64,000 nt of DNA from the NCBI GenBank assembly GCA_032622095.1, contig CP136065.1, positions 57,779,949 through 57,843,948 on the forward strand. The letters run 5' to 3'. Below the pieces are notes generated by a model. It was not told the DNA's origin and did not search any database. It saw nothing but the letters and a program-made list of their open reading frames with translations. Positions 24,577 to 35,530 of the stretch are shown here, in pieces. The stretch is from Siphonodentalium dalli. Taxonomy: Eukaryota > Mollusca > Scaphopoda > Gadilida > Siphonodentaliidae. The translations under genes were made by a program, and so were the position numbers. The number at the start of each line of letters is the position of its first letter. Positions within the stretch are counted from its first letter, which is position 1.

Positions 24577-26992
24577 TAGATGTTGAAATCTGCATTACTT
24601 TATTCTTATATCTTCATAAAATCGTGTTCTAGTTGCCGGATGTTTGTCAGAACAGATATCAAGGCATTTTGGGCCGAAATTAAAGGGAAACCACGTTCTC
24701 AAAAAGCTGGGGTATCCATAGATGATTTTGCCACACATTTTAAAGAGCTAAATTCTAGAAGAACGTCATTTTCGCCAAATGGACACATTCACCAACCGGG
24801 TGAGCCTATAGAATATAGTTTTAACGATCCGATAACTGGAGATGAAATAGTGTCTTGCATCAAAAATCTAAAACACAACAAAGCATCGTCCGAAGATGGA
24901 ATTATTAACGAGTATTTGAAGGCCACGGTAGAAAGGCTTATGCCACTTTATGTTGACATATTCAATCTTATCTTTGAATCTGGCACTATTCCCGAATCTT
25001 GGAGAGTAGGTTCAATTATCCCTATTTACAAGAAGAAAGGATCGCTTAGTGATCCGAATAATTACCGCGGTATTACTATATTGAGCTGCCTGGGCAAGCT
25101 ATTCACTGCCATCATAAACAAACGTTTAAATCAATTCTCTGACCAACAAAACTTAATCCATGATAACCAAAGTGGATTTCGGAAACACCATTCCACAAAT
25201 GACAACGTATTTCTTTTGCATACTTTGATTGAATTGACAAAATTTAAAAAGAAAAAGTTATATTGCGCATTTATAGACTTTGAAAAAGCTTTCGATACCG
25301 TTTGTCGTGATGCGCTTTGGTACAAATTATTATTAAATGGTATCGATGGTAAAATGTATAATATCATCATCGACATGTATACGGACATAACGGCTAAAGT
25401 TATTCATAATGGTCAATCGTCCAATAGTTTTCCTTCATTCATTGGCCTAAAACAAGGCGACAATCTCTCACCTTTTTTATTTTGTCTGTACATAAATGAT
25501 TTAACTGACTTCTTAGCGTCGACTGATATCAGAGGTCTAACATGTATTTCGCAGGAATGCGATGAGAAACTAGACAGTTATTTGAAATTATTCATGTTAT
25601 TATATGCAGACGACACGGTCTTATTTTCAGACGACCAAGATGACCTACAGCTACAATTGGACTATTTTGAGGACTATTGTACCACGTGGATGTTAAAAGT
25701 CAATATCGCCAAATCTAAAGTGGTCTGTTTCGCTAGACGTAAACCAAAGCACCTGGCATTTAGATACAATAATAAAATTTTGGACGTAGTTAAATCATTT
25801 ACTTATTTAGGAATAATTTTTAGTAAGAGTGGATCTTTCCTTGAAATGAAACGATATGCTACAAACAAAGGACTAAGAGCTATGTATGATGTACTGAGAA
25901 TCGGTCGTAAAAACAAGCTTTCTATACAAGCTCGTTTACAACTATTTGACACTATGGTCACCCCCGTTCTTCTATACGGTTGCGAAACTTGGGGTACGGG
26001 CGATAACTCAATTATCGAACGTGTTCACCTTAAATTTTGTAAGATGCTATTGGGTTTGAAATCATCAACACCAAGTTATATGGTCTATGGAGAACTAGGT
26101 AGATTTCCTCTCCACATGAACATTAAAATTAGAATATTGAACTTCTGGACCAAACTAATAAATGCCTCTGGAAATAAACTAACCTCTCAAATTTATAAAC
26201 TTTGTTATCAGCTTTCAGAGGACGAAACTTACAAACTACCATGGATAAGGTATATTCAAAACATGCTTGACAAATGTGGAATGTCATATGCATGGTTATG
26301 CCAACACCACATAGAAGACGATATAATTATTAAGGCAGTAAAATCCCGCATGCAAGATCAATTTAAGCAAGAATGGGCCTCATCAATGGAGGCCTCTACT
26401 AAGGGGTTGACGTATAAGGCAATCAAAGCAAACTTTGGAATCGAAAAATACATACATAATCGGAGCCTTAAAGATGTGCAGATTCTCGCGAGATTCAGAA
26501 CAGCAAATCATGTACTCCCGGTAGAACGCGGTCGTTGGAACAAAATCCCGTATATTCAACGTACATGTGAACTTTGTACCCGTAACGTAATCGGTGATGA
26601 ATACCACACGCTTCTTAGTTGTGATGCTTTTGTAGATGAAAGAAAACGATACATACCGCGTGCATATTATAACTTTCCCAATGAAGCTAAATTCCGCATC
26701 CTTTTGTCAAATAGTAAGCCCAGTTTCATGAAGAGGCTCTGCATGTTTATCAGTGTTGTCAACCGAAAACTAGCCGTTCTCCTCAGTTTTCAATGACCAC
26801 AGACCGAACGTCGACAATATAATGTTATGGTATACATATATTATTATATATAGATCGATTTGTCACATCCATCATTTATATACATTTGAACACGTGTCAT
26901 GTCCACACTGTGATCTTGTTGATTATTTGTGTTTTTCTGATATGTAATTCTTTAAACCCATGTACACATGGTGTAAGAATAAACAATTATCG
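24577..26992 (+). mobile_element. Non-LTR retrotransposon (LINE), 5' truncated
   Basis: Consists of the reverse-transcriptase frame (24580-26796) and a roughly 195-bp 3' UTR ending around GTAAGAATAAACAATTAT, just before the minisatellite at 26995. The endonuclease and any ORF1 are missing upstream, where the sequence meets a Tigger-like MITE. The 5' junction could be the truncation point or the effect of MITE insertion. No target duplication was found. Confidence 0.75.
24580..26796 (+). CDS. LINE reverse transcriptase, endonuclease missing
   Basis: A 738-codon uninterrupted frame. Reverse transcriptases of this type copy their own RNA at a nicked chromosomal target. Motifs in order: IPIYKKKG..NYRGITILS (about 148-171), QSGFRKHHSTNDN (2), CAFIDFEKAFDTV with Asp233 (A), GLKQGDNLSPFLF at 289-301 (B), LLYADDTVLFSDD with YADD at 342-345 (C), WMLKVNIAKSKVVCF (D) and FTYLGIIF (E). 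The C-terminus has C663-x2-C666-x9-H676-x4-C681. Catalytic residues are all present. The first ~20 residues look like flanking DNA read through, and the N-terminal apurinic endonuclease found in full LINEs is absent, so it cannot transpose unaided. The clade is not resolved; Jockey/I/CR1-like groups are candidates. Confidence 0.9.
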   Translation: MLKSALLYSYIFIKSCSSCRMFVRTDIKAFWAEIKGKPRSQKAGVSIDDFATHFKELNSRRTSFSPNGHIHQPGEPIEYSFNDPITGDEIVSCIKNLKHNKASSEDGIINEYLKATVERLMPLYVDIFNLIFESGTIPESWRVGSIIPIYKKKGSLSDPNNYRGITILSCLGKLFTAIINKRLNQFSDQQNLIHDNQSGFRKHHSTNDNVFLLHTLIELTKFKKKKLYCAFIDFEKAFDTVCRDALWYKLLLNGIDGKMYNIIIDMYTDITAKVIHNGQSSNSFPSFIGLKQGDNLSPFLFCLYINDLTDFLASTDIRGLTCISQECDEKLDSYLKLFMLLYADDTVLFSDDQDDLQLQLDYFEDYCTTWMLKVNIAKSKVVCFARRKPKHLAFRYNNKILDVVKSFTYLGIIFSKSGSFLEMKRYATNKGLRAMYDVLRIGRKNKLSIQARLQLFDTMVTPVLLYGCETWGTGDNSIIERVHLKFCKMLLGLKSSTPSYMVYGELGRFPLHMNIKIRILNFWTKLINASGNKLTSQIYKLCYQLSEDETYKLPWIRYIQNMLDKCGMSYAWLCQHHIEDDIIIKAVKSRMQDQFKQEWASSMEASTKGLTYKAIKANFGIEKYIHNRSLKDVQILARFRTANHVLPVERGRWNKIPYIQRTCELCTRNVIGDEYHTLLSCDAFVDERKRYIPRAYYNFPNEAKFRILLSNSKPSFMKRLCMFISVVNRKLAVLLSFQ

Positions 26993-26994
26993 TC

Positions 26995-27200
26995 CCACTG
27001 TACCAGCAGTAAAATAACACCCCCACTGTACCGGCAGTATAATAACACTACCACTGTACGGACAGTATAATAACACTGTACCGACAGTATAATAACACTC
27101 CCAATGTACGGTAGTATAATAACACTACCACTGTACGGACAGTATAATAACACTGTACCGGCAGTATAATAACACTCCCACTGTACGGCAGTATAATAAA
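26995..27200. repeat. Minisatellite, CACTGTACGGCAGTATAATAA units
   Basis: About nine units, 22-30 bp each, of the pattern CCACTGTACCGGCAGTATAA followed by TAACACT. Unit length alternates as CTCC or TACC linkers are present or absent. It starts directly after the LINE 3' end. There are no unique spacers, so it is not CRISPR-like. Confidence 0.88.
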
Positions 27201-29115
27201 ACTTTTCCTTGAATTACAGTACTACGAAAATGCGTACATAAAAGTACTTCACAATGGAAGTTGCACACCATGAAAAGGTAGTCAATCGACATATAATGTG
27301 AACTGCAATTGAGTGCCCTCCGCACATCGACTCACCCTTGTGCAGTTTTTACCTATAGACATAGAAATGTTTTTGTATGGTTGTCTTCACGATTAAATCG
27401 ATGACACAAAGTGCAATGCAAGAAATTTACCACAAAAGAAAAACGAACACGGCGTAACGATCTCGCTTATCTTCTGCTCCGAGTACCCAGTCACGTGACC
27501 CAAATGATTCTTCGATGTGGAAGAATCCCGACGACAAGTTGTTCTTATCTGTCGAACATAAGCATCTATTACACGCATCAGTGAATGCAAACATGATCGA
27601 AGAAATCTAATGTCATAGTTCGAGAATACTGGGCGGACAGGATGCACAAGCATATCCGAAATCAATGGGATTGTCTTCAACCCCGGCCGGGTGAGTCTTT
27701 TAATTACGGTCCCACTGGGTCTCATTTCACTGCACCATGTTCGGGAACATAGGATCACGCCTAGCTTTCAAGCGTTCAAATAACTCTCTCAGAAGGAAGT
27801 CCGCTCAGTGGCACGTGAGTAATTATCATGGGAACCTTATAATTATGTTAAGTTTTAAAGTGACCAACATGTATATAATGTTCGAAGTTAATAAGCCGGT
27901 TTGGGGCCTCAAATTATACATAGAAATCTTCGATCTTGTCACTTTCCTGTACGCGATTCCAGCGATCGCAATATAGGTCTGTATAGAACACCTAAATACT
28001 TTGATATGGACTTCATATGCCGCAGAAAAACTTACTGAAGTCCTATTGAAACTTTACTTTTTCGAAGACCGGCAAAGAAGTTGTCGTTTTATTTCTTTTG
28101 CATGAAGGCAAATTAAAAAAAAAATACTTACACGACCATCAGGATTCACACATTTTCGACTTAAAGTTATTGAAGCAAATATTTTCACCCGAAACCGATG
28201 CATAGATCACAACCAATTACAGTTCAGATTTCTAAATAATTTATAACATTACATCCCTCAGTCTTAGTTATTGTATGGACAAAAACAACATATTATTTGT
28301 TGTGATAGAAACATCTATTGACTGATTTCTTTTCGACCCCCAAATCTACTTAAAAAGTTAAAGTGAGAGACAAGCGTCGAGATGCATGAAACTCGTGTAT
28401 CTGCGCATGTGTATTAAGGGGAAACACAGAAGCAAATGCCGTTCGTTCTTTAATTTACCGGTGTATCCTCGTGTCACGCGGTCGTCTGTATTCAGCTGAT
28501 ATATATAATTTTCAATGGTTGAAGATATTGAATAAATTGGGAATTATTTTCTGCACTGAGAGTTAATGCATTGCAATGTCAAGGAAGGTAATTAAGATTT
28601 ATGAAGTAGAACGATAACTCTATCGAGGGGCATATGTAGGACTGCATGCTGGGATATCGTCCTTTGTGTCGGACATCTTGACGCGGTGGACGCTTGCCAT
28701 TTTGTTAATCCGAAAGTAACCAGCAATGGCTGTTGTTGTTAATTGGTATAATGGGGTTTGGGCATTGTAATGCATTGAATGTATCCAAAACGCCACGGCG
28801 ATAGTCTGTGATTGGCACCAACAGCACAGGTTAGAACATTACGATCTTACCAAATAATCACACCCCAACAAACAATGACTAACCGATGATACACGTACGG
28901 TATACTTAAGTACTACTCAGTTCTTGTGTATTACTTGAGTTTATCACATAATTAAACCACAAAACCAGCTTCATAATTATTGGTAAGACACACGTGTAAT
29001 ATTAGCGCGTGCGATGACATCACGCCATTATTTAAATGACTTGCTCAAGTTTATGATTATTGTTTTCGATGAATACTTCGCGTTGCTTCGCGTTTATTTG
29101 ATCAATGTGATAAAA
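27201..29115. other. Intergenic DNA, nothing recognised
   Basis: The frame at 27393-27758 (minus) and the overlapping frame at 27737-27976 (plus) lack recognisable domains. No repeat supported. Confidence 0.4.
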
Positions 29116-29259
29116 GGTATCTCAAACTCGTTTTATTGTATACGTAATGTATCAACCTCGTCCACTAATTCTATTTGAGCCTCGGTAAACCTCGGCTCAA
29201 ATCGAATCAGTGAACTCGGTTGATAAATTCCGTATAAAATAGAAACTCATGTGAGATCC
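29116..29259. repeat. ~144-bp imperfect palindrome
   Basis: Arms GGTATCTCA-ACTCG, TTTTATTGTATACG, TATCAACC, CACTAATTC and ATTTGAGCC are mirrored in order around a CTCGGTAAACCTCGG centre, with small indels. Likely a MITE relic; no target duplication was identified. Confidence 0.6.
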
Positions 29260-29913
29260 TCTATATATGTCTCGCCGAACATGTGTTAACATGGATTAAT
29301 TGCCGATAAGGAGCAGGTGATATCGATGCCTAATGGATTCCGGTTCGTGCGGCGTCCAGGATCCATCAGTTTAAGCTTATAAGGGCAAACATGTGACAGG
29401 GGCCTGCATAGTACCAGTGAAATTGTTCTGCCTCAAGGTCTTTTACAAAATAATTTATTCTAAAACTATTTTCAACGTGGGTGTTCGCTATTAACTTTCC
29501 GAATTATAATTCCAGTTGAAAAATCACCAAGCGCTGATATGTTGCAATGTTGAGTATGGGCAATTCAATACGAACGATATCATTAAATGGGTAACGTGAT
29601 CCCTGTGAGCGAATCAATATGAATTGATATTACCAGATTGACACCTCCCCGCGGAACTCATTATACCGACATCCCGCGATGAAGCCACTCTCGTTGACAC
29701 AATGTATGCAATTTCAACAAATACTGTTTAGCTCTGCTGATTGCCTCTGTATTCGTCTGATTTCTCTTGGGGTTTATTTCTTGCAATGCTTCTTCAGATC
29801 TTTGCACTGTGCACTGGTGCACCGTGTGATGTGCATTTTGACTCTTTTGCAATTAGGGAAAGTTTTATGGCTTTTACAAAGAAACAAACATATAAGTGCA
29901 GACAGTGTGCTCT
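29260..29913. other. Intergenic DNA, nothing recognised
   Basis: Overlapping short frames on both strands near 29661-29959 are mutually exclusive and have no family features. Confidence 0.4.
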
Positions 29914-29956
29914 TAATCCTTTTATGACCGCAGCAGTGCTGGTGCACCATTAAAAG
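29914..29956. mobile_element. Fragment of CCCTTTCATGAC-type MITE
   Basis: TTAATCCTTTTATGACCGCA then GTGCTGGTGCACCATTAAA matches the left end of the MITE at 7680-7935 (TTAACCCTTTCATGAC, GCGCTGGTGCAGCATTAAA). The rest is missing. Confidence 0.55.
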
Positions 29957-30120
29957 CACGGGCGGCGTTCGTTGCAGAAATATTAATATTTGTTCAAATC
30001 GCCATCAACAGAAGGAATATTAAAATATATATAGTTTTGTTTTGTTTTGTTTTGTTCTGTTTACATACCACAGCTCAATTCTATTGGTTAATCACACACA
30101 AATGCTATAAAGTTATAAAC

Positions 30121-30435
30121 GCTCTTTATTATTTCCATATCAGGAAACAGTAACAAATAACGCTCATTATGTTTACCATATCAGGATCTAAACAAAAGCC
30201 AGGTTCTGTAACGTTTTTTGCTTTTGTTTACAGAACAAAGGAAAAACATTTGACAATAACATACTGTTTATGCCATATTTCTGATTGGTATAAGAACAAG
30301 GTCTGTCTATATTTTACTATTATTTCTGTTTATGGCGGTTTTGACGGAGGTGAATATTTTAACAGCATACCCATCTTTAAAGGCACTGTTGGCCTTAGTT
30401 GTGGAAAATATTCATATTTGTCCCAAACACCGTAA
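30121..30435. repeat. Direct repeat, copy 1
   Basis: Shares ordered words with 30590-30890: CTCTTTATTA.TTCCATATCAGGAA, TTTGCTTTTGTTTACA, ATGACAATA.CATACTGTTTAT, TCTGTCTA.ATTTT and TTCTGTTT.TGGCGGTTTT. An inverted relative is at about 40690-40880 (TAAAACCGCCATACACAGAAAG). A dispersed, unclassified repeat. Confidence 0.6.
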
Positions 30436-30589
30436 ACAGACAAACATTAAAACGCATACAGTTTCGTTCATATATACCATGACCATCGCGTAAACAGCAT
30501 GCTATCATAAAGACTTACTATATTTTACATAAGCAAGAGTCTGATTGTGTTACAGAAGACAGCACGGTGTCACTGGCTAATCACACACA

Positions 30590-30890
30590 AATGATATAAA
30601 CACTCTTTATTAGTTCCATATCAGGAATTCAGCAACAAAGAACGCTCTTTATGTTTACCATCATAATATAAACAAACACAAGAAAAGTAACTTTTTATGC
30701 TTTTGTTTACATAACAATGGTCAAACAAATGACAATACCATACTGTTTATGCGATATTTCTTATTTGTATACGGACAAAGTCTGTCTACATTTTGATGTT
30801 CTTTCTGTTTGTGGCGGTTTTTGATGGGTGGAAATATTTTCACAGGATACCCACCGCCAAGGCCAACCGTACCTTTAAATATCATGTGCC
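30590..30890. repeat. Direct repeat, copy 2
   Basis: Second copy of the 30121-30435 repeat. Near its end are a TAAA-rich junction and a short GTGCCATGCATTCTCATATA resembling the MITE hairpin arm. Confidence 0.6.
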
Positions 30891-30927
30891 ATGCATTCTC
30901 ATATATAAGGATTATAACTGTCATGTG

Positions 30928-31043
30928 GACTGTTTTTATGGAGATGTAACCGTGAGGTAAGTGGTCATAACTTGTGTAAAACCCGAATTTTACATACAAG
31001 TTATGACCACTTACCTCACGGTTACATCTCCATAAAAACAGTC
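30928..31043. repeat. 116-bp palindrome with perfect 48-bp arms
   Basis: The arms begin GACTGTTTTTATGGAGATGT and are mirrored base for base over 48 positions; the centre GTGTAAAACCCGAATTTTACAT is itself a small hairpin. Such perfection suggests recent origin. It is followed by several GGATTGTCCACT / GTGGACAATC words, some forming smaller hairpins (31059-31145). Confidence 0.85.
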
Positions 31044-31167
31044 AGGCAATTCTTCAAGGATTGTCCACTTATAAATGGACAATCGGTACCTAAAATGGTC
31101 ATTAATAAATGGACAATCCAACCACGCGTGGCACGTGAGCTTGGGATTGTCCACTAAATGAAGACAT

Positions 31168-31411
31168 GTTTTGCTAATCCTGCATGTTAGCTTCATATTT
31201 AATATGAAGGGCAATAATTCATTTGTACGAGAAGAAGCGTTTTTTTACGAAATAACGGAGATATTTGAAGAAGTGTTTTTAAAGAGCGTGTTTTGCTAAT
31301 CCTGCATGTTAGCTTCATATTTAATATGTAGGGCAATAATTCATTTGTATGAGAAGAAGTGTTTTTGACGAAATAACGGAGATATTTGAAGAAGTGTTTT
31401 TAAAGAGCGTT
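31168..31411. repeat. Tandem duplication, 2 x 122 bp
   Basis: Two adjacent 122-bp copies starting GTTTTGCTAATCCTGCATGT at 31168 and 31290 and ending GTGTTTTTAAAGAGCGT. They differ at only a few positions, so the duplication is young. Confidence 0.9.
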
Positions 31412-31734
31412 CCCCAAACCTCCCCCAAGCCCGCCCCAAACCTAAGTTATATTTAATTATCGACTTCTCAAGATAAAATTTTATTGTGTATATATGTCTC
31501 CAGTTTACTCATAGTTTGATATTCCAACTGGTAATTGGTGGGGAATTTGTTGCTTTTAGACCAATAGTCGCATATTTTCCTACTGTTGGTACAAGTACAA
31601 AATTGGCCAGCATTTGTAAATTTTCCATCTTTAGGGGAATGTCAGGTTGGAAATTTCCAACAGTTGGAAAGCTTAAAGGTGCACAATCCGAATTAACGCT
31701 CCTAAATTACTATTTCTTTGGCTTCGGGGTAAAC

Positions 31735-32110
31735 AATATTTGATTCGAGGAACCCACACATCAAAGCTTATCAGATATCGATTTTCGAAATATATTATTT
31801 TTCACCATCTAGAATATTTGGCGGCCTGGCAAATATTCGACGAATGCTGACGACATACTCTCGATACAGAATTGCGTTGAACAAAATGTTGATATATAAC
31901 ACTTTTTTTTGGGCAATTTTATACTATAGTTGACAGTGGTTAGCATTATGTTTTGTCAATTAATCGGTTTGATAACTGAAGCAGCATTTCAAGAAATGTT
32001 TTGTTGTTGTTGTTGCTGTTGTTGTTGTTGTTGTTGGAATCTGATGATATGGGACCATCAAATCGGAGTGTGTACCTTTGAGGTACCGGTGGGGAAATTC
32101 CAACCCAAGA
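31735..32110. repeat. Dispersed repeat, copy 1, with TTG microsatellite
   Basis: Shares ordered words with 52045-52345: GAGGAACCCAC.CATCAAAGCT, CAGATATCGATTTT, GTTGAACAAAATGT, ATAGTTGACAGTGGTTAGCA and GATATGGG.ACC.TC..ATCGGA. A (TTG)n tract at about 31998-32036 lies inside this copy only. Class unknown. Confidence 0.65.
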
Positions 32111-32829
32111 AGTAATTGTACTTTGTAATATATATATGTTCTACCGATATACGGAACAGCTATGGCCAAAAGGAGTGTCCACCAAGTGACAAAGATTCTC
32201 AGATTCACACCAAGACTTCCCCCGTTATTTACCCCCAGAATGCATCATAAATCACAACTAAGAGATATAGTTATTCCCCTTTCATTGATAATAATAGACT
32301 AACAGTCCAGACCAGATAAAAATTAAGCACAGTAATTCTATGCTTCCGATATATACTGACGCTCCATTCAGTCAGCGTGAATAAATTAGTCGATTGTCTT
32401 ATCACTCTGTATTGTTTGTAGAAAACGGTTTAGTTTATCAGAGGGTTTATCAGTTGTATATATAGTCAACTTCATGGATGAACTGTTTATCGAACTCGAA
32501 TCGACGTTGACTCAAGGTCAAGGACACAGTCCTTGAGGATCGTCTTATCTTAAGCATTAAACTGATAATGTATTTCAAAAGAAATTGTTTTGCATTTGTG
32601 TTTGCATGTTTGGGCAAGACATTTTTTTATTATCTTGCTATGCTATTATCAAACTCGAGACCTGTAATTACATCGGGTTGCCCATCTTTGTCGGCGGCGT
32701 ACATAGTCTTAACATCCCATCAAATGAAGAATAGACTATTCCAACATAATCTTGGGGAACTAAATGTAGGATAATCCATTCAGTAATTAGTGGATTAAAT
32801 TGACTCAATGCCTTCGAACTCGGTTCATG
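32111..32829. other. Intergenic DNA, nothing recognised
   Basis: Short frames only (32568-32774), with no domain or repeat match. Confidence 0.4.
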
Positions 32830-33215
32830 CGAAACTGGCAACATAAAAGTCTGTAAAACAACTATCATCAACAAGTTACGTCAATCAATAAAATTAATTT
32901 AATATGTTCTTATATTCAATATTAATAACTCTCCAATAATGAGAGTTCGCATGTCAATACAATTATTATGTAAACATTACTGTTTACATTGTAATGCAGT
33001 GTAATTGCCGATAAAAGTGCAATTATAGTCCAATAAGATACCAAGGTTTACGGTAAACATTGGAAAATGTAAAAGCATTGAAAATTATTCTGAAAATCAT
33101 ACACAGACTAACCTATTTGAATTTACTACACGAATAGTAATGTTTGTTGACAAATCACTGTAGCTGTATTGTTTGCATAACAATGGTTTCCATGATACGA
33201 AATGTCGTTACTTGA
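32830..33215. repeat. Dispersed repeat, uninterrupted copy
   Basis: Relative of 13550-14250 without the MITE: AGTCTGTAAAACAACTATC, TTGGAAAATGTAAAAGCATT, TTTACTACACGAATAG and TGTTTGTTGACAAATCACTG occur in the same order. Confidence 0.6.
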
Positions 33216-33439
33216 GAACTATCAATAATAGATATAATATCAAAGTTGATGTGTTTCTCCAACATTTACCCACTGCCATTTTACGGCGGCCATGCTGCAA
33301 GAGTGTTATTGCCTCCAAGGCACGTTTTAAACAGAAGTTGTTCCAGGCGGTATCCAATTTAAAGCCCACACACGATTGATCCAATCTTATCTATACTATA
33401 GGAGACCTTGATATAACCTTGTACTAGTTGCTTGGAAAT

Positions 33440-33740
33440 ATAGGAGTAGCTCTGTATACTGACGCGAATTGTGTGCATGGCTAAACAACTTATATTTGCA
33501 CTCCTTTATACATGCTTTCGCGCTGTGGTACCTTAATTGAGGACGTTGGTTGAAATCACGTCACGTCACGTCGCGCACAGGCCCAACATTGTTTCCATAT
33601 TGTATATTATACAACAATATCGTTCAAAACGGGCGCAATATGCTCTTTCCAATTAGCAAGTTGAGTGTAAATAGAAGAAATGGATGTTGATTTTGTTGCG
33701 TTCGATAGAATATGCGCAAGCAAGTTGGTCTGTCATTTTT
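33440..33740. repeat. Dispersed repeat, copy 1 (half)
   Basis: Matches the left part of 43150-43525: TTTACACTC/TTTGCACTC, ATGCTTTCGCG-TGTGG, GGA.GTTGGTTG, ACGTCACGTC.CGCGC and AAATGGATGTTGATTTTGTT, then GTTGGTCTG.CATTTT. A short isolated piece of the other arm lies at about 35040-35110. Confidence 0.6.
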
Positions 33741-33829
33741 AGCTAATGCCACTGAGTTGGCGTCCGTCGTCCGTCCGTGTGGCCGTCCGTGCATGCTAGC
33801 GTCCGTCAACAATTTCCGTTAGCGCACCC

Positions 33830-34890
33830 TACATGTCACATCTCTCACCCGATCATCATAAAATGTTATATGGATTTTCGGAGTGACCTCTAGATGAGAG
33901 CCTCCTATTTTCGCCGAAATTTTTTTAAAATCATGGCCGCCAGCAGCCATCTTTGATTTCAAATTTGAATCCATCGGCACGCCCTGCTGCCCGCATCTCA
34001 TATCCGATCTTCACCAAACGTCATATTGATCTTCGGGGTGACCTCTAGATGAGAGCCTCCTAGTTCGACCGAAATTCGTTAAAAAAAACAGGGCCGTCGG
34101 CAGCCATCTTGCATTTCAAATTTGAATCCATCGACACACCCTGCAGCTCGCATCTCACATCCGATCGTCACCAAACTTCATATGGATCTTCTGGGTGACC
34201 TCTAGATGGGAGTCTCCTATTTTGACCGAAATCGTTAAAAACATGGCCGCCGGTAGCCATCTGGGATTTTACTCTTTGCATGACTAAATCCTTTGGCACA
34301 CACTTCAGACCAGATCCTTCATCCGATCATCACCAAACTGAATATTCGGAGTGACCTCTAAATGGGAGCCATAATTATTTTTAGGAATTTCATTGAAAAT
34401 CATGGCCGCCAGCAGCCATCTTGGAGTTTACTCTTTGTATGACTGAATCCTTTGGCACACACTACAGGCCACCTCCCACATCCGAGCATCAACGGACTTC
34501 ATATGGATCTTCAGGATGACCACTAAATTAGAGCCTCATGTTTTGACCGAAATTCGTTAAAAACATGGCCGCCAGAAGCCATCTTGGATTTCAAATTTGA
34601 ATCCATCGACATACCATGCAGCCCACATTTATTGGAGAATTTTTTTGAAAAATTACAGGCATGTTTAGGATCACCTCTAGATAAGAGCTATCGCATTTGA
34701 ACAATTTTCGATTAAATACATGGTTGCCGGCAGCCATCTTGGGTTTTACTCTTTGCATGACTAAATCATTTGGCACACCATACAGACCACATCCCTCATC
34801 CGATCATCACCAAACATCATATGGATCTTTTGTGTGACCTCTAGATTGGAGCCATCAATTTTTTTCCGAATTTCAGCAGCCATCTTGGAT
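33830..34890. repeat. Degenerate ~155-bp tandem array (ATGGCCGCC/GCCATCTTG type)
   Basis: About seven units of 150-160 bp with the order CATCCGATCATCACCAAAC, TTCATATGGATCTTC.GGGTG, ACCTCTAGATGAGAGCC, CCGAAATTCGTTAAAAA, CATGGCCGCCAGCAGCCATC and TTGGATTT. Two subtypes differ after the last word (CAAATTTGAATCCATCG or ACTCTTTGCATGACTAAATC). A single unit is repeated at 41588-41705. The array shares the ACCAAACTT core with the arrays at 14.3 and 20.3 kb. Confidence 0.82.
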
Positions 34891-35249
34891 TTTACTTTAT
34901 ATATATCTCTTCATTCTGGCATCTGGTACTACTTAGACATTTAAACTTTCCGCATTCCTAATCGATATATTGACCTTAACACATGAAATTACTCCCATCC
35001 AAGTTGAGCTACAGTTTCATTGACATTTCCATTATATTTGGACAGCTTTCGCATCCCACACAAAATGTCAGACCAACTTTCATCCATACTCCATGGGTTG
35101 GAAAATCACGTTATGATGGAGTTAGTGTGAAATCGTCAAACATCACATGCAAATGTGCAGCGAACATCCTATGCTACAATGATCGTCATGGAAGTGATCT
35201 CGTTTCTTTCGCTCTGATGTGCTTCTACATTATTCACATTATAATGTAA

Positions 35250-35530
35250 ATAGCTAAAAAAAAAGATTTTTTTTTTCAGATTAAACTCCTTGCTCAATTT
35301 AACAAAATACTAAATGTTTTTTTTAAATTAAATTAATATATTTTTTAAGTCAATTTAAAAAAAAAAACTAACGCCGTTATAACATCCGCCGGGATACCCC
35401 GAGTTACTACACCGAATTTGGTTGAAAGCGGTCCAGGTGCATGTCTGGGAGAAAAATAGCGAACAGACAGGCAGACAAATAGACAGACTGACAGATCCTA
35501 TACTCTATTTATATGTATAGATAGATAAGT
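35250..35530. repeat. AT-rich run and GACAGACAG tail
   Basis: Poly-A/T-rich DNA (35250-35372), then AACATCCGCCGGGATACCCC and a tail GACAGGCAGACAAATAGACA..CAGATCCTATACTC. The tail is the reverse-orientation counterpart of the TCTGTCTG heads of the other arrays and may mark the far end of the 33.8-kb array element. Confidence 0.45.

Noticed and set aside
26995-27200. CRISPR-like regularly spaced short repeats
   Set aside because: Units are contiguous without unique spacers, and the context is an animal-type genome.
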